Source: BOG-994 sp049514215 (GTDB lineage Bacteria; Pseudomonadota; Gammaproteobacteria; Burkholderiales; Burkholderiaceae_D). Taken from it: a stretch of 64,000 bases of DNA. A model generated the notes under the pieces. That model did no database searches and was not told the DNA's origin. It saw nothing but the letters and a program-made list of their open reading frames with translations. Location of the stretch: contig JBEKVI010000039.1 in the NCBI GenBank assembly GCA_049514215.1, positions 29,069-93,068 on the forward strand. The letters are read 5' to 3'. Every line of letters starts with the position of its first letter. Positions within the stretch are counted from its first letter, which is position 1. Shown piece by piece: positions 1 to 8,110 of the stretch. The translations under genes and the position numbers were made by a program.

Positions 1-1
1 A

Positions 2-1222
2 CTTCTGAAAGTTCGCGAGCGGACGTTGGATATCCAGGGCCAACGTGACGAACAGAGCGTGGCATTGGCCGCGCTTGATACGTTCGCGCGAACGCTCAAC
101 GACGATGGACGTCGCGCCTACGTCGCTTTGCGGCGGGCGGGGTGGGCCTTGCGCACGGCGGACTGGGCTGCCCAGGAGACGGACGCGGAATTGGGTGCCA
201 GGCTTGCCGAGCAGACAGGAGACGATGAGATCCGCCTGAACTCCATCCGACTGCAGGCGATCGCTCTGGCGCTTTTGGGCGACTGGCGCGCCGGCCAGGC
301 ACGGGCCCAGACTGCTCTAAGCCTCGCGCGAGACCTCGGGCTCGTCGGCGAGCAGGCCGACTGTCTCGCGACTTTGGGCGTTATCGCCGCCGATATGCAA
401 GGCGACCCTGTGGCGTCCTTGGCGTTTCACCAACAGGCTCTCATCCTCAATCGCGAGCTCGGAAACCTGCGTGCGGAAGCGATAACTCTCGGAAACCTGG
501 GGGAGGCGTGGGTCGGGCTTGGCGAAGTCCAGCAAGCCGGCCGTCTTATGGATCAATGCCTCCAGATCGTGCGAGCCATCGGTGATCGCTCGCTGGAATC
601 CAATACGCTGTCGAACCTTTCTTCCCACGCGCTCTGGGAGGGAGATCACGATCGCGCACTGGCCCTGGCCGAGTTGGCCTGTGACCTTGCTGTGGCAGTC
701 AAGGCGCCCGACCGGGAAGTGCTCGCGCTCATGCAAAAAGGTCGAGCCGAGCTCGCGCTGGGGCGACACGCGGCGGCTGCGACGACCTTCCTCCGCGCAA
801 GCTCTGTCTCAAAGTCCGTTGGCTCCTACATGCAAGATGATGCTCTCGCGGGCCTGGCCGAAGTGGCCCTATCACAAGGCGACGTCGACTTGGCACTCCG
901 TCATCTTGAAGACGTACTCCAGCGTGCTGAAGCGGACAGCGCCAGCGAGGGGGGCCGACCGCGCCGGTTGGAACTCATCTGCTATGAAGTCTTGCGAAGC
1001 GCCGGCGACTGCCGGGCCCAGATCTGGCTGGAACGAGCGCACAACAACCTGCAGGTCACTGTAGCCAGCATCAGCGAGCCTGCGCTTCGCCAGAGCTTTC
1101 TGAACAACATCCCGCACCACCGCAAGATCATGGCCGCCTGGGATGCGTCCCGCTCTGCCACGGCCGACAAGTCCGGGGGGAATCCCGAGAATTCCGTGCC
1201 AACAAAAAAGGACGTAGCATGA
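2..1222 (+). CDS. TPR-repeat protein, C-terminal part (5' end outside window)
   Basis: The reading frame is open to the left edge, so the gene starts upstream and only about 407 codons are seen. The visible part is an almost uninterrupted set of helical repeats with TPR character (for example AITLGNLGEAWVGLGEVQQA and ALAELACDLA), running to about residue 320. It ends with a block containing RQSFLNNIPHHRKIM, which I know from the C-termini of large AAA-ATPase/TPR regulators, often fused to a class III adenylate cyclase. The missing N-terminus would decide that; from what is here only a TPR scaffold can be claimed. Its stop codon overlaps the start of the next gene (ATGA), so the two are probably translated together. 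An internal TTG at 26 could serve as a start but nothing resembling a ribosome binding site supports it. Confidence 0.8.
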   Translation, partial: LLKVRERTLDIQGQRDEQSVALAALDTFARTLNDDGRRAYVALRRAGWALRTADWAAQETDAELGARLAEQTGDDEIRLNSIRLQAIALALLGDWRAGQARAQTALSLARDLGLVGEQADCLATLGVIAADMQGDPVASLAFHQQALILNRELGNLRAEAITLGNLGEAWVGLGEVQQAGRLMDQCLQIVRAIGDRSLESNTLSNLSSHALWEGDHDRALALAELACDLAVAVKAPDREVLALMQKGRAELALGRHAAAATTFLRASSVSKSVGSYMQDDALAGLAEVALSQGDVDLALRHLEDVLQRAEADSASEGGRPRRLELICYEVLRSAGDCRAQIWLERAHNNLQVTVASISEPALRQSFLNNIPHHRKIMAAWDASRSATADKSGGNPENSVPTKKDVA

Positions 1223-2010
1223 GATTGGCTTCTCAGGTCCATAAAGGACTTGTCGCCGGCTTGGGCAGCCTACTCATCTTGGGCGCCCTGTGTCCTATCG
1301 AGGCCGTGGCCCAGGTGAAAGTTATCATCTCGGGAGGATTCGCACGCGCTTACCGGTCGGCTTTGCCGGAGTTCGAGCACACCACGGGCATCGAAGTGAC
1401 CACGGGCTCGGGCGTATCGCAAGGTAGTGGGCCGGACACGATCGAAGCCCAGCTTCGTCGCGGTGTTCCGGCCGATGTCGTGATTATGTCCCGGGAGGGA
1501 CTAGACGACTTGATATCCGCTGGCTTGATCGTCGCGGGAACCGACGTCGATCTGGCACAAACGCCCCTGGGTCTAGCCGTACGCGCAGGAGCACCCAGGC
1601 CGGAGATCGCCACCGTCGATGCCTTCAAGGAGACGCTGCATAACGCGAGAAGCATCGCTGTGCCCGGCAGTACGACGGGCATTTATCTGACGACCCGTTT
1701 GTTTCCGCGACTGGGCGTCGATAGCAAATCAGTCAACGTCACGGCTCGGGGTGCGGAGGCCATCTCCTTGGTCGCCAGCGGGAATGCGACACTCGCGGTT
1801 CAGCCGGTCAGCGAACTTCTGCACATGCCAGGCATCGACTTCGTCGGGCCCATTCCAATGGAGGTTCAGTACGTCTCTGTGTTCTCCGCGGCGGTTGTGA
1901 TCGGGTCCAAGGAGGTGGAGGCCTCGAAGCGGCTGATCTCGTTCCTGGCCTCCGACAAAACGACTTCTGCAATTGAGCAGGCCGGGATGGAGTCCCTAAA
2001 GCCCCACTAG
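1219..2010 (+). CDS. ModA-like periplasmic substrate-binding protein
   Basis: The 263-residue product begins with a typical signal peptide (basic MRLASQVHK, a hydrophobic stretch, cleavage near AVAQ at about residue 32). The mature part has the two-lobe binding-protein pattern of the molybdate-binding (ModA-like) family: a first strand KVIISGGFARAY, a PADVVIMS segment, an IAVPGSTTGIYL hinge region and a late QYVSVFSAAVV strand. No permease or ATPase follows, so a classical uptake role is doubtful; orphan members of this family are common and their ligands are mostly unknown. The four-base overlap with the upstream TPR gene suggests the pair act in one process, perhaps sensing, but that is inference. 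Family assignment is fairly secure; ligand unknown. Confidence 0.8.
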   Translation: MRLASQVHKGLVAGLGSLLILGALCPIEAVAQVKVIISGGFARAYRSALPEFEHTTGIEVTTGSGVSQGSGPDTIEAQLRRGVPADVVIMSREGLDDLISAGLIVAGTDVDLAQTPLGLAVRAGAPRPEIATVDAFKETLHNARSIAVPGSTTGIYLTTRLFPRLGVDSKSVNVTARGAEAISLVASGNATLAVQPVSELLHMPGIDFVGPIPMEVQYVSVFSAAVVIGSKEVEASKRLISFLASDKTTSAIEQAGMESLKPH

Positions 2011-2189
2011 ATCGGATGCTGGTTCAGCTTGGCCCAGCCTGGCACGGTCACTGCGGATGAGCGTTCTCTGCCGAAATCTCTGCGCCGACGTTAAGCGGGT
2101 TCCTACACGGGCTTTGAAAGCGGCGCGAACCGATCGCGGCAGATTCCGACAAACCCGGGAACTTTGCGCGTCGGGTTCCCATCTTTTCC

Positions 2190-3536
2190 TTGCGCTACCA
2201 CCGTGGTGATGCGCCCACTTCAGGCGCGGACTTGGAGGATGTTCTGCTCTCTTCTGAAGACACCGCAATACAAGAGGCGCGTGTTCAGCCGAAGGACTCG
2301 AAAGACACAACACGCATCGCCGCGGGCACTCTTGCCGGTCTCGACTGGCTTAATTTTTTTCTCGCCGATGTGCAGACGGGGGTGGGACCGTTTCTCGCGA
2401 TCTATCTGGCCGCCTACGGCTGGAACGAGGAACAGGTCGGGCTCGCCCTGACCATCGGGGGCGTCGCCGGAATTCTGTGCCAGACGCCTGCGGGCGCGTT
2501 GGTCGACCGCCTGCACCACAAGCGTCTTTTGGTGTCTCTCGGTATCGGCGCGCTCGTGCTGGGTGCACTTGCGATCGCGTTCGCGCCGTCGCTTTGGCCG
2601 GTCTTGATTGCCCAGGTCCTCATCGGCGGGACATCGAGCGTATTTGGACCCGCTCTCTGTGCGATTTCGCTGGGGATCGTCGGGCACAGACTATTTGATG
2701 CCCGACAGGGTCGGAATCTTTCATTTAACTCCGCGGGTAACGTCGCAGCCGCCGTCTGCATGGGACTACTGGGCTATTACGTATCGAACCAGAGCATCTT
2801 CTTCTTTGTCGCGGTAAGCGCGGTCCCAGCCATCCTCTCGCTGTGTCTCATTCGGCCCGATGTAATCGACTATCAGCGGGCCCGGGGCGCGAAGGAAGGG
2901 GCGAAGGACGAAAAAGCCGCGGGTATTGCGGTCCTCCTGCGGGATCGGGCTCTTTTCATCTTTCTTGTGTGTGCCGTTCTGTTTCACTTTGCGAATGCGG
3001 CAATGCTTCCATTGCTTGGGGAGAGGCTGGCCAAAGGCCAGGGAAACAAATCGATGCTCTTCATGTCGGCGTGCGTCGTGACGACCCAATTCGTCATCTC
3101 CTTATTGGCTTCCTGGGCGGGCCGTCAGGCCGGACGCTGGGGGAGAAAGCCCCTCTTACTCATCGGCTTCGGGGTTCTTCCCATTCGAGCGGTGCTCTAC
3201 ACGCTCACGGGCAATCCCATTGCTCTCGTTGCGATTCAAGTCCTCGACGGGATCGGAGCGGGAATATTTGGTGTCGTGTCGGTTCTGGTCATTGCCGATC
3301 TTACGCGCGGAACGGGCCGATTCAATCTGACACTCGGCGCAATTAGCACGGCGGTTGGAATCGGCGCCTCGCTAAGCCAAGTCATCGCGGGCTCGATTGT
3401 TCACCGTTTCAGCTTTAATGCCGGCTTTATCTGCCTCGCCGTGATTGCAGGCGTCGCGCTGTCGATTCTTTATTTCTTCATGCCGGAGACAGGGGCCGAG
3501 AATTCAGCGTTAAGACGAGATGAACACGCGGGCTAG
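2190..3536 (+). CDS. MFS transporter (paralogue of the one at 25615)
   Basis: A 12-helix major facilitator protein of about 448 residues. The N-terminal half carries TLAGLDWLNFFLADVQTG followed by PAGALVDRLHHKR, the loop 2-3 motif A region of the family; the central loop (about residues 225-250) is hydrophilic and lysine-rich, and the C-terminal half repeats the six-helix pattern. Substrate cannot be read from sequence. The start is uncertain: the longest frame begins with a TTG and no Shine-Dalgarno site is visible, and the first 45 or so residues are polar and poorly constrained. The gene stands alone, with 179 bases before it and 152 after. It is clearly similar along its length to the MFS gene at 25615-26958, which sits in an ABC-transporter operon. 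Confidence 0.85.
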   Translation: MRYHRGDAPTSGADLEDVLLSSEDTAIQEARVQPKDSKDTTRIAAGTLAGLDWLNFFLADVQTGVGPFLAIYLAAYGWNEEQVGLALTIGGVAGILCQTPAGALVDRLHHKRLLVSLGIGALVLGALAIAFAPSLWPVLIAQVLIGGTSSVFGPALCAISLGIVGHRLFDARQGRNLSFNSAGNVAAAVCMGLLGYYVSNQSIFFFVAVSAVPAILSLCLIRPDVIDYQRARGAKEGAKDEKAAGIAVLLRDRALFIFLVCAVLFHFANAAMLPLLGERLAKGQGNKSMLFMSACVVTTQFVISLLASWAGRQAGRWGRKPLLLIGFGVLPIRAVLYTLTGNPIALVAIQVLDGIGAGIFGVVSVLVIADLTRGTGRFNLTLGAISTAVGIGASLSQVIAGSIVHRFSFNAGFICLAVIAGVALSILYFFMPETGAENSALRRDEHAG

Positions 3537-3688
3537 AACTGGCGATGTCGTAATGGCAGAACGCTGCGAGCAGAAGGGAAGGGATTCCCCGCATCGACTC
3601 CGTTTTGAGTCTCGACTCCCGAGAGGGGCAAACAGAGCGCCGTCAGCACGCCCTTGAGTCGAGCCCCCCGGTGTACCATTTCCGCTTG

Positions 3689-4327
3689 ATGAGCGTGCTT
3701 ACTGAATTCTCCGGGACCAGGCCGCCGCTAACCACTGAGGCAGCCCGCAACATGGTCGTCTACACGGGTACGAAGGCGGTGATCCTCGTGGAGGGCTTAA
3801 GTGATCAAGCGGCCCTTGAAGCCCTCGCCAGTCGGCGCGGCTTGAACCTCATGGCGGAGAGAGTCCTCATCGTTTGCGTCGGTGGAGCAACCAACACCGG
3901 CAAGTTCTTGGATGCATTAGGTCCGCCAGGCTTGGGCGTGCATCTAGCAGGTCTCGTTGACGCGGACGAGGAGCCGCACCTTTGGCGACAGCTCGAGCGA
4001 GTGGGGCTTGGCGCGAACCTCAGCCGCGCGAGCGCGGAGAGCCGTGGATTCTTTGTGTGCGATGCGGATCTCGAAGACGAGCTGATTCGAGCCCTTGGCG
4101 CTGCCTCGGTCGAGGGGCTACTGGCTATCCAAGGCGAGCTTGAGTCCTTTCGCCGATTTCAGAATCAACCGGCTCAGCGCGCACGGCAGCACCATGCGCA
4201 GTTGCGCCGCTTCCTCGGGACGCGGGCCCGGCGCAAGATACGCTACGGTGCCTTGCTGACAAACGCTCTCGAGCCGGACCATGTCCCGCGTGTGCTCGAT
4301 GGTGTGCTCACGCACGCGCGCCGTTGA
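3689..4327 (+). CDS. Stand-alone TOPRIM-domain protein
   Basis: The protein (about 212 residues from the ATG at 3689; the frame extends upstream to a TTG at 3605) has a TOPRIM fold signature: AVILVEGLSDQAALEAL gives the metal-binding glutamate, VLIVCVGGATNTGKFLDALG the middle strand, and LAGLVDADEE the DxD acidic pair. TOPRIM domains of this sort are found at the C-terminus of OLD-family nucleases and as free small proteins; the second half here is helical, Arg-rich and has no ATPase. It may act in nucleic acid cleavage or in nucleotide hydrolysis or transfer, but no partner gene lies next to it. The neighbours are an MFS gene and a convergent lipoprotein gene. TOPRIM assignment is confident, biochemical role unknown. 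Confidence 0.75.
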   Translation: MSVLTEFSGTRPPLTTEAARNMVVYTGTKAVILVEGLSDQAALEALASRRGLNLMAERVLIVCVGGATNTGKFLDALGPPGLGVHLAGLVDADEEPHLWRQLERVGLGANLSRASAESRGFFVCDADLEDELIRALGAASVEGLLAIQGELESFRRFQNQPAQRARQHHAQLRRFLGTRARRKIRYGALLTNALEPDHVPRVLDGVLTHARR

Positions 4328-4345
4328 ATGGTCGGTGCCCGGTCA

Positions 4346-4819
4346 CTATTGCGAGGTGCACTGGAAAGTCACGGTACGCGATCCATCGGGGTTCACGGTC
4401 GTGTTCGCTATGGCCTGCGATGCTCCGTGGCTCACGCAGTACGACTGTGCCGTTCGTGAGGCGTCGAGCAATTCACGATCCGTATGGTAGCTGTAGGTCA
4501 GATTCGGATTGGCTGCCTGAACCACGGGCATACCCGCCATCGCCACGCATTCGAACACGACGTTGCGCGTGCCATCGGGAGAATCCGAGATTCCCGAGAC
4601 CCGTGGCGTCGCACGATACTGACTGCAATACGTGACCGCGGTCTGATTGGCCTGCAAAAGCTCCTGATCGCCGCGGTACTTGTAGGTCACCGAGGGATTA
4701 CTGGCTTGCACTTGAACGGGAGGCGAATTGGGTTGCACGCATCCCGCCAGGAGCACCGTTGCCACGAGGGCCGCTGGCAAAGCATAAAAAGGGGTAAATC
4801 GGGTCGATTTTGCGATCAT
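4346..4819 (-). CDS. Outer-membrane-type lipoprotein with a duplicated domain
   Basis: The 157-residue product opens with a lipoprotein signal peptide ending in the lipobox LLAG followed by Cys27, so it should be acylated and anchored in the envelope. The mature part is an internal duplication: NPSVTYKYRGDQELLQA...TYCSQY is matched by NPNLTYSYHTDRELLDA...SYCVSH, each unit about 60 residues with two cysteines (YC and a later F.C), suggesting one disulfide per unit. Upstream GGAGAG lies nine bases before the ATG. I do not recognise a named function; small proteobacterial lipoproteins with this repeat are unannotated. It converges with the TOPRIM gene with only 18 bases between stops. Confidence 0.8.
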   Translation of the reverse strand: MIAKSTRFTPFYALPAALVATVLLAGCVQPNSPPVQVQASNPSVTYKYRGDQELLQANQTAVTYCSQYRATPRVSGISDSPDGTRNVVFECVAMAGMPVVQAANPNLTYSYHTDRELLDASRTAQSYCVSHGASQAIANTTVNPDGSRTVTFQCTSQ

Positions 4820-5288
4820 GGAAGTCTCTCCTTCAGGGGAGCTTTTCGAGCTCTCGTTAATTTGCTTGGGGCCGGGAATCGCAGCTTAGTGGCGAGCTAG
4901 AGACTGACAAGGCAGCAATGCTCGTGCCTGACCGATGTCGTCCTCCCGACTCCGGCCGGCTGCCGTGCAATTTCACGGGAGCTGGATGTACGCAAGCGTT
5001 GAGCTGTCCCTTGAGTGGGAGCTCCATGGATCTCGAATCTTCTTTGAGGCCTAAAAAGCGGCACTTATAACTCGGGGATCGGTTTTGGGACTGAAATCTC
5101 AGAGCCAGCGCTTGAGGAGGCGACCGGTTCGGGATCGACGCGATGGTCGATCCCGGTCGGATTCTTGCAAAGAAAGAAAAGCGAGTGGGTAGCCGATAGA
5201 AGGCAATTGATCTACTGTGCGCGACAGAAAACCGGGCCGCTGCCGCGAACGTCTATCCCCGGTAAGGAAGGCACCCGGGCCGAAGCGA
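4820..5288. other. Non-coding stretch between lipoprotein and PspC genes
   Basis: No convincing gene is visible here: frames in both strands lack start signals and family features. The left end holds the ribosome binding site and presumably the promoter of the lipoprotein gene. The only marked structure is the perfect hairpin at 5130-5155. Confidence 0.6.
5130..5155. repeat. Perfect 10-bp inverted repeat, 6-base loop
   Basis: CGGGATCGAC at 5130-5139 is followed after GCGATG by its exact reverse complement at 5146-5155. It lies about 130 bases past the stop of the PspC gene, which reads leftwards, and could end that transcript, but neither side has a T-run, so a factor-independent terminator is not supported. 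Confidence 0.55.
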
Positions 5289-5642
5289 TTAGTGCGGCTG
5301 CTCGCGACTGGCGATTTGGCAGGGTGCCGACGGCACGAAGATCCATAGCAGACCGTAAATGAGAATGCCCGTCCCGTGAAGCAGGATTAGAAGGGTGAAC
5401 ACAATTCGCCATATCCAGGACGGCATTTCGGTTACTTCGCCCAGTCCACCGCAGACGCCGCCGATCCAGCGGTCGTAGCGGCTGCGCTGAAACGAATGGA
5501 TTCCGCGAGGGCGAAAAGGGACACCGTTGGCCGGCGGTGCGTCGCCCAATACGCGTGCCTTTGCCCGGGCGAACTCTTCGTCGGAGAGAATACCACTCCG
5601 ATGCAGTTCGCCTAACTTGGTCAAATCATCAATGTCAGACAT
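5289..5642 (-). CDS. SHOCT and PspC domain membrane protein
   Basis: The 117-residue product joins two recognisable modules. Residues about 6-32 (LTKLGELHRSGILSDEEFAR) form a SHOCT helix pair, a short oligomerisation element. Residues about 55-108 are a PspC domain: IGGVCGGLGE, then WIWRIVFTLLILLHGTGI and a second hydrophobic segment ending IFVPS. PspC-type proteins are inner-membrane components of phage-shock-like envelope stress responses in Proteobacteria, and as stand-alone domains their role is less clear. No pspA, pspB or pspF is nearby. The start is supported by a GGAG sequence upstream. The arrangement with SHOCT first is common among annotated homologues. Confidence 0.87.
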   Translation of the reverse strand: MSDIDDLTKLGELHRSGILSDEEFARAKARVLGDAPPANGVPFRPRGIHSFQRSRYDRWIGGVCGGLGEVTEMPSWIWRIVFTLLILLHGTGILIYGLLWIFVPSAPCQIASREQPH

Positions 5643-6170
5643 GGTTTTCTCCGAAAGGTGGAAGGTCAGTGCCTGCAGGGTAGCTCAAACGCAATTGGAC
5701 ACCAGCAAAAGGTGACGAACTGCCCACTGACGCGACAGGGTGTCTTGGAACCCGACCGTTTGCGGTACCCCGGACGATGTCGGACCAGAGGTAAGTGGAT
5801 TCCGGCGCAGTGCGATCGCGCGTGTTGGACGTGCAGGTGGCCAAGTCGCATGAGTCCTAAAGGATCACATTAGCAGATAAGACCGTAGGGGAAAGTTGGA
5901 CGCTAAGCGATATGCGTGGGGTGCCGCAGTCGCCAGACCTCGCTCGGGTAAGGGTCAACGGCCTTCGCCCGGTTCAGCCATGCAGGAGGCGATTGGCCGC
6001 CGTGTTTCCTCTCCCGGGGCGCGATCGATGCGATGACGAGTCTCGCCTACCGATAGCGCAATATGCGAGACTTGGAGGTGGTGCGTGCCGGTATCTCGCT
6101 GGTCGTTGACCATGTCGCATCGCCTTGCCTCTGATGCGCAGGTCATGCTAGCCAACCCAAAAGGAAACCC
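5643..6170. other. Non-coding stretch before the UPF0114 gene
   Basis: About 530 bases with no gene I can support. It includes the upstream region of the leftward PspC gene and of the rightward UPF0114 gene. A short possible leader frame at 6085-6174 is discussed in the findings; no terminator or operator stands out. Confidence 0.5.
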
Positions 6171-6725
6171 ATGAGAGCATTGATGGTGGCCTTCGAGAGC
6201 TTCCTGTGGAGGCTGCGCTACTTGGTCCTGATCGGCGTCATCGGCAGTTTCGTTACTTCGATCGCCTTGTTCGTCGTGACCTCGAAGGCCGTGCTTAGTC
6301 TTCTCGTGAACGGTTGGCGTCTTCTTTTTGCCGATGAGCTCAGCCAGGGCAGCAAGTTCCTGACCGAAGCCATCGTCTCGGACATCGTCAAAATCGTCGA
6401 TGGCTATCTGCTCGCCTCGGCCGTGATGATCTTTGCCTTCGGACTGTACGAGCTATTCATCAGTAAACTCGAAGTCGCGCATTCCACGCCCGGCGCGAGT
6501 CGCATTCTCGCCATCGACAGTCTGGACGATCTGAAATCCAGTCTTGGCAAGGTCGTGCTCATTGTTCTCGCAGTCGCGGTCCTCGAGCAGGGACTGGCGG
6601 TGACGGTCCGAGAGCCCATCGATCTCGTCTATCTGGCGGGCGGTGTCGCCCTGCTTTCCATCGGCTTGTATTTGACCCATGCCTCAGGAATCCGGAAGGA
6701 CTCGGGCAACGACGGAACGCCCTAG
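6171..6725 (+). CDS. UPF0114 family membrane protein (YqhA-like)
   Basis: A 184-residue integral membrane protein with about four hydrophobic segments: VLIGVIGSFVTSIALFVV (about 19-37), LLASAVMIFAFGLYELFIS (about 80-98), VVLIVLAVAVLEQGLAV (about 128-144) and LVYLAGGVALLSIGLYL (about 152-168). The segment YELFISKLE followed by the cytosolic loop with ILAIDSLDDLK is diagnostic of UPF0114 (YqhA). The function of the family is not established. The start is well placed: AAAAGGAAACCC precedes the ATG. It is monocistronic as far as can be seen, with no gene following for over 500 bases. Confidence 0.9.
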   Translation: MRALMVAFESFLWRLRYLVLIGVIGSFVTSIALFVVTSKAVLSLLVNGWRLLFADELSQGSKFLTEAIVSDIVKIVDGYLLASAVMIFAFGLYELFISKLEVAHSTPGASRILAIDSLDDLKSSLGKVVLIVLAVAVLEQGLAVTVREPIDLVYLAGGVALLSIGLYLTHASGIRKDSGNDGTP

Positions 6726-7291
6726 GCACTTCTTGACAGCACCGACCGGCGTGCGCGCTTCGGAGCGATCGGCCGCCTTCGATCTCCTTGGTGATTGCGC
6801 CACGCGGGCTTGTGCGCCCCGCTCGGCTGCCTTGAAAAGAGCGCAGTGGCATCTCGCAGCTCACCGCAAATCCGTGGATTCCTCGATCGACGCTCAGGGT
6901 CCGCGAAGGCGCAGTTCTAGAGCCGCGATGGCGTGCGCATCCCGCCCACCCCTACAGCGGCCCTCTTTTGGACGATCTCGCGCACCGCGGTACTAAGCCC
7001 GAAAGGCTATGTGAGGAGCGTCCACAAAATGCCAAAGTTAATGCACCACTTCAAGGACGAAGACCTTCAGGAAGGTGCATTCGATGCCGTGGACCGAAGG
7101 GCCACTTGCGTTGCCTGGAGGGTCCCCACGGCGGACGCTTATTGCGAGACCCCTACTGCTTTCGCCGGGCGTGGGCACCCCCTCCAGCACACTCTCGGCG
7201 GTTGGCGCGGCGCGATGGATCGCGTCGCGCTTTTTTTTGGTGGGATGCTCCCGGGTGCCGTCCTGCTTCTGGCACTGCTGCGATATCCCGT
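6726..7291. other. Non-coding stretch carrying an orphan terminator
   Basis: No protein gene is supported. An apparent frame beginning at 7029 (MPKLMHHFKDEDLQEG) runs straight through the terminator at 7205-7238 and has no homologue I recognise. The strong rightward terminator with no gene feeding it for 500 bases makes an unannotated small RNA possible. Confidence 0.5.
7205..7238 (+). terminator. Factor-independent terminator with eight-T tail
   Basis: GCGCGGCGCGAT, a GG loop, then ATCGCGTCGCGC form a near-perfect 12-pair stem (one G-T wobble), followed directly by TTTTTTTT. The T-run is on the + strand, so it stops rightward transcription, from the UPF0114 gene 480 bases upstream or from a small RNA starting in between. 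Confidence 0.85.
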
Positions 7292-7876
7292 CTACTCTCG
7301 CTGGACGTTTTGGGTGAGTCCGACGCGTTCGGCGCAGTGACTGTCGCTAAAGATCATGAAAGTCGCGCTGATGTCGTTTTTGCCGTGGGTATCCTTGCTA
7401 TAGGCGATACCTGCTCCGTCGGTGAGATTCACCGTGCGCATCGCACCAAAGGTGGTCTCCAGGTCCTCTCGTGTGAGACAGATGCGATTCTTGTCGAGAT
7501 AGACATTTAAAACGACCCGAGCCGGGCCGCCCCCACGGGGAACGAAGTCGCCGTACAAGAAGGGATACTCGAGATACTCAGGCGCCGGACCCGCGTGCCG
7601 GAAATCTCGGCTGACTCCCGCGATGGGAGAATTCCCCCTTGTGGGACTCGAGTCGACCGCCTCGCCGACCTTCGGCTCGACGGGCATCTTGAGGATCTCC
7701 CCCACCAAGTGGTAGTCCGAGACGTCACCCGAATCGATCAGGCTCTTGAAGTCATGCAAGTACTGCGCGGGACTTCGAACCGGCGCGTCCGCCGCAGGCG
7801 GTTCGGTCTGTGCACCACAGAAGCCCCAGGCCATGGTCAGCGCCAGAAAGGACAGCCGCCTAAATGGCGTATTCAT
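7292..7876 (-). CDS. Exported protein of unknown function
   Basis: From the ATG at 7876 the product is 194 residues with a signal peptide (MNTPFRRLSFLALTMAWGFC, cleavage near GAQ). The mature protein has no motif I recognise. It contains a DFKSLIDSGDVSDYHLVGEILKM helix region near the N-terminus and a C-terminal half with RVVLNVYLDKNRICLTREDLE and ATFMIFSDSHCAERV that looks like a small mixed alpha/beta fold with two cysteines. A 34-residue upstream extension of the frame is unlikely to be translated because the signal peptide would then be internal. Its promoter region is shared, divergently, with bfd. Hypothetical but probably genuine. Confidence 0.65.
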   Translation of the reverse strand: MNTPFRRLSFLALTMAWGFCGAQTEPPAADAPVRSPAQYLHDFKSLIDSGDVSDYHLVGEILKMPVEPKVGEAVDSSPTRGNSPIAGVSRDFRHAGPAPEYLEYPFLYGDFVPRGGGPARVVLNVYLDKNRICLTREDLETTFGAMRTVNLTDGAGIAYSKDTHGKNDISATFMIFSDSHCAERVGLTQNVQRE

Positions 7877-8047
7877 GAATAGCGTCTCGCTTCGCGTCCA
7901 AATGGGGCAACAGTGTACTGCGATCAAGGCGCGCGAATGTCCCGGCTCGAAAAGCCGGCGCAGGGGCAGGGATGCCATTCCCCGCGCCCTTTACGGCCAA
8001 TGGTTTGCGCCGGATCAAGACGGCGACCCACCGGCTAAAAAGGGGGC

Positions 8048-8084
8048 TTGCAAAGGTTCTGAAATTAAATGATAATGATTCGCA
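8048..8084 (+). promoter_or_regulatory. Promoter with overlapping Fur box, upstream of bfd
   Basis: TTGCAA (8048-8053), a 17-base spacer and GATAAT (8071-8076) make a good sigma-70 promoter. TGATAAT-G-ATTCGCA at 8070-8084 fits the Fur 7-1-7 inverted repeat (TGATAAT-G-ATTATCA) with two mismatches, and covers the -10 element. Iron-loaded Fur should therefore repress the genes to the right. Confidence 0.8.
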
Positions 8085-8110
8085 TTAAAAACCCATCGAC
8101 GTGCCTTTCC

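Noticed and set aside
7029..7340. Plus-strand frame MPKLMHHFKDEDLQEG after an out-of-frame start
   Set aside because: Runs through the strong terminator at 7205-7238 and into the 3' end of the opposing gene, with no ribosome binding site.
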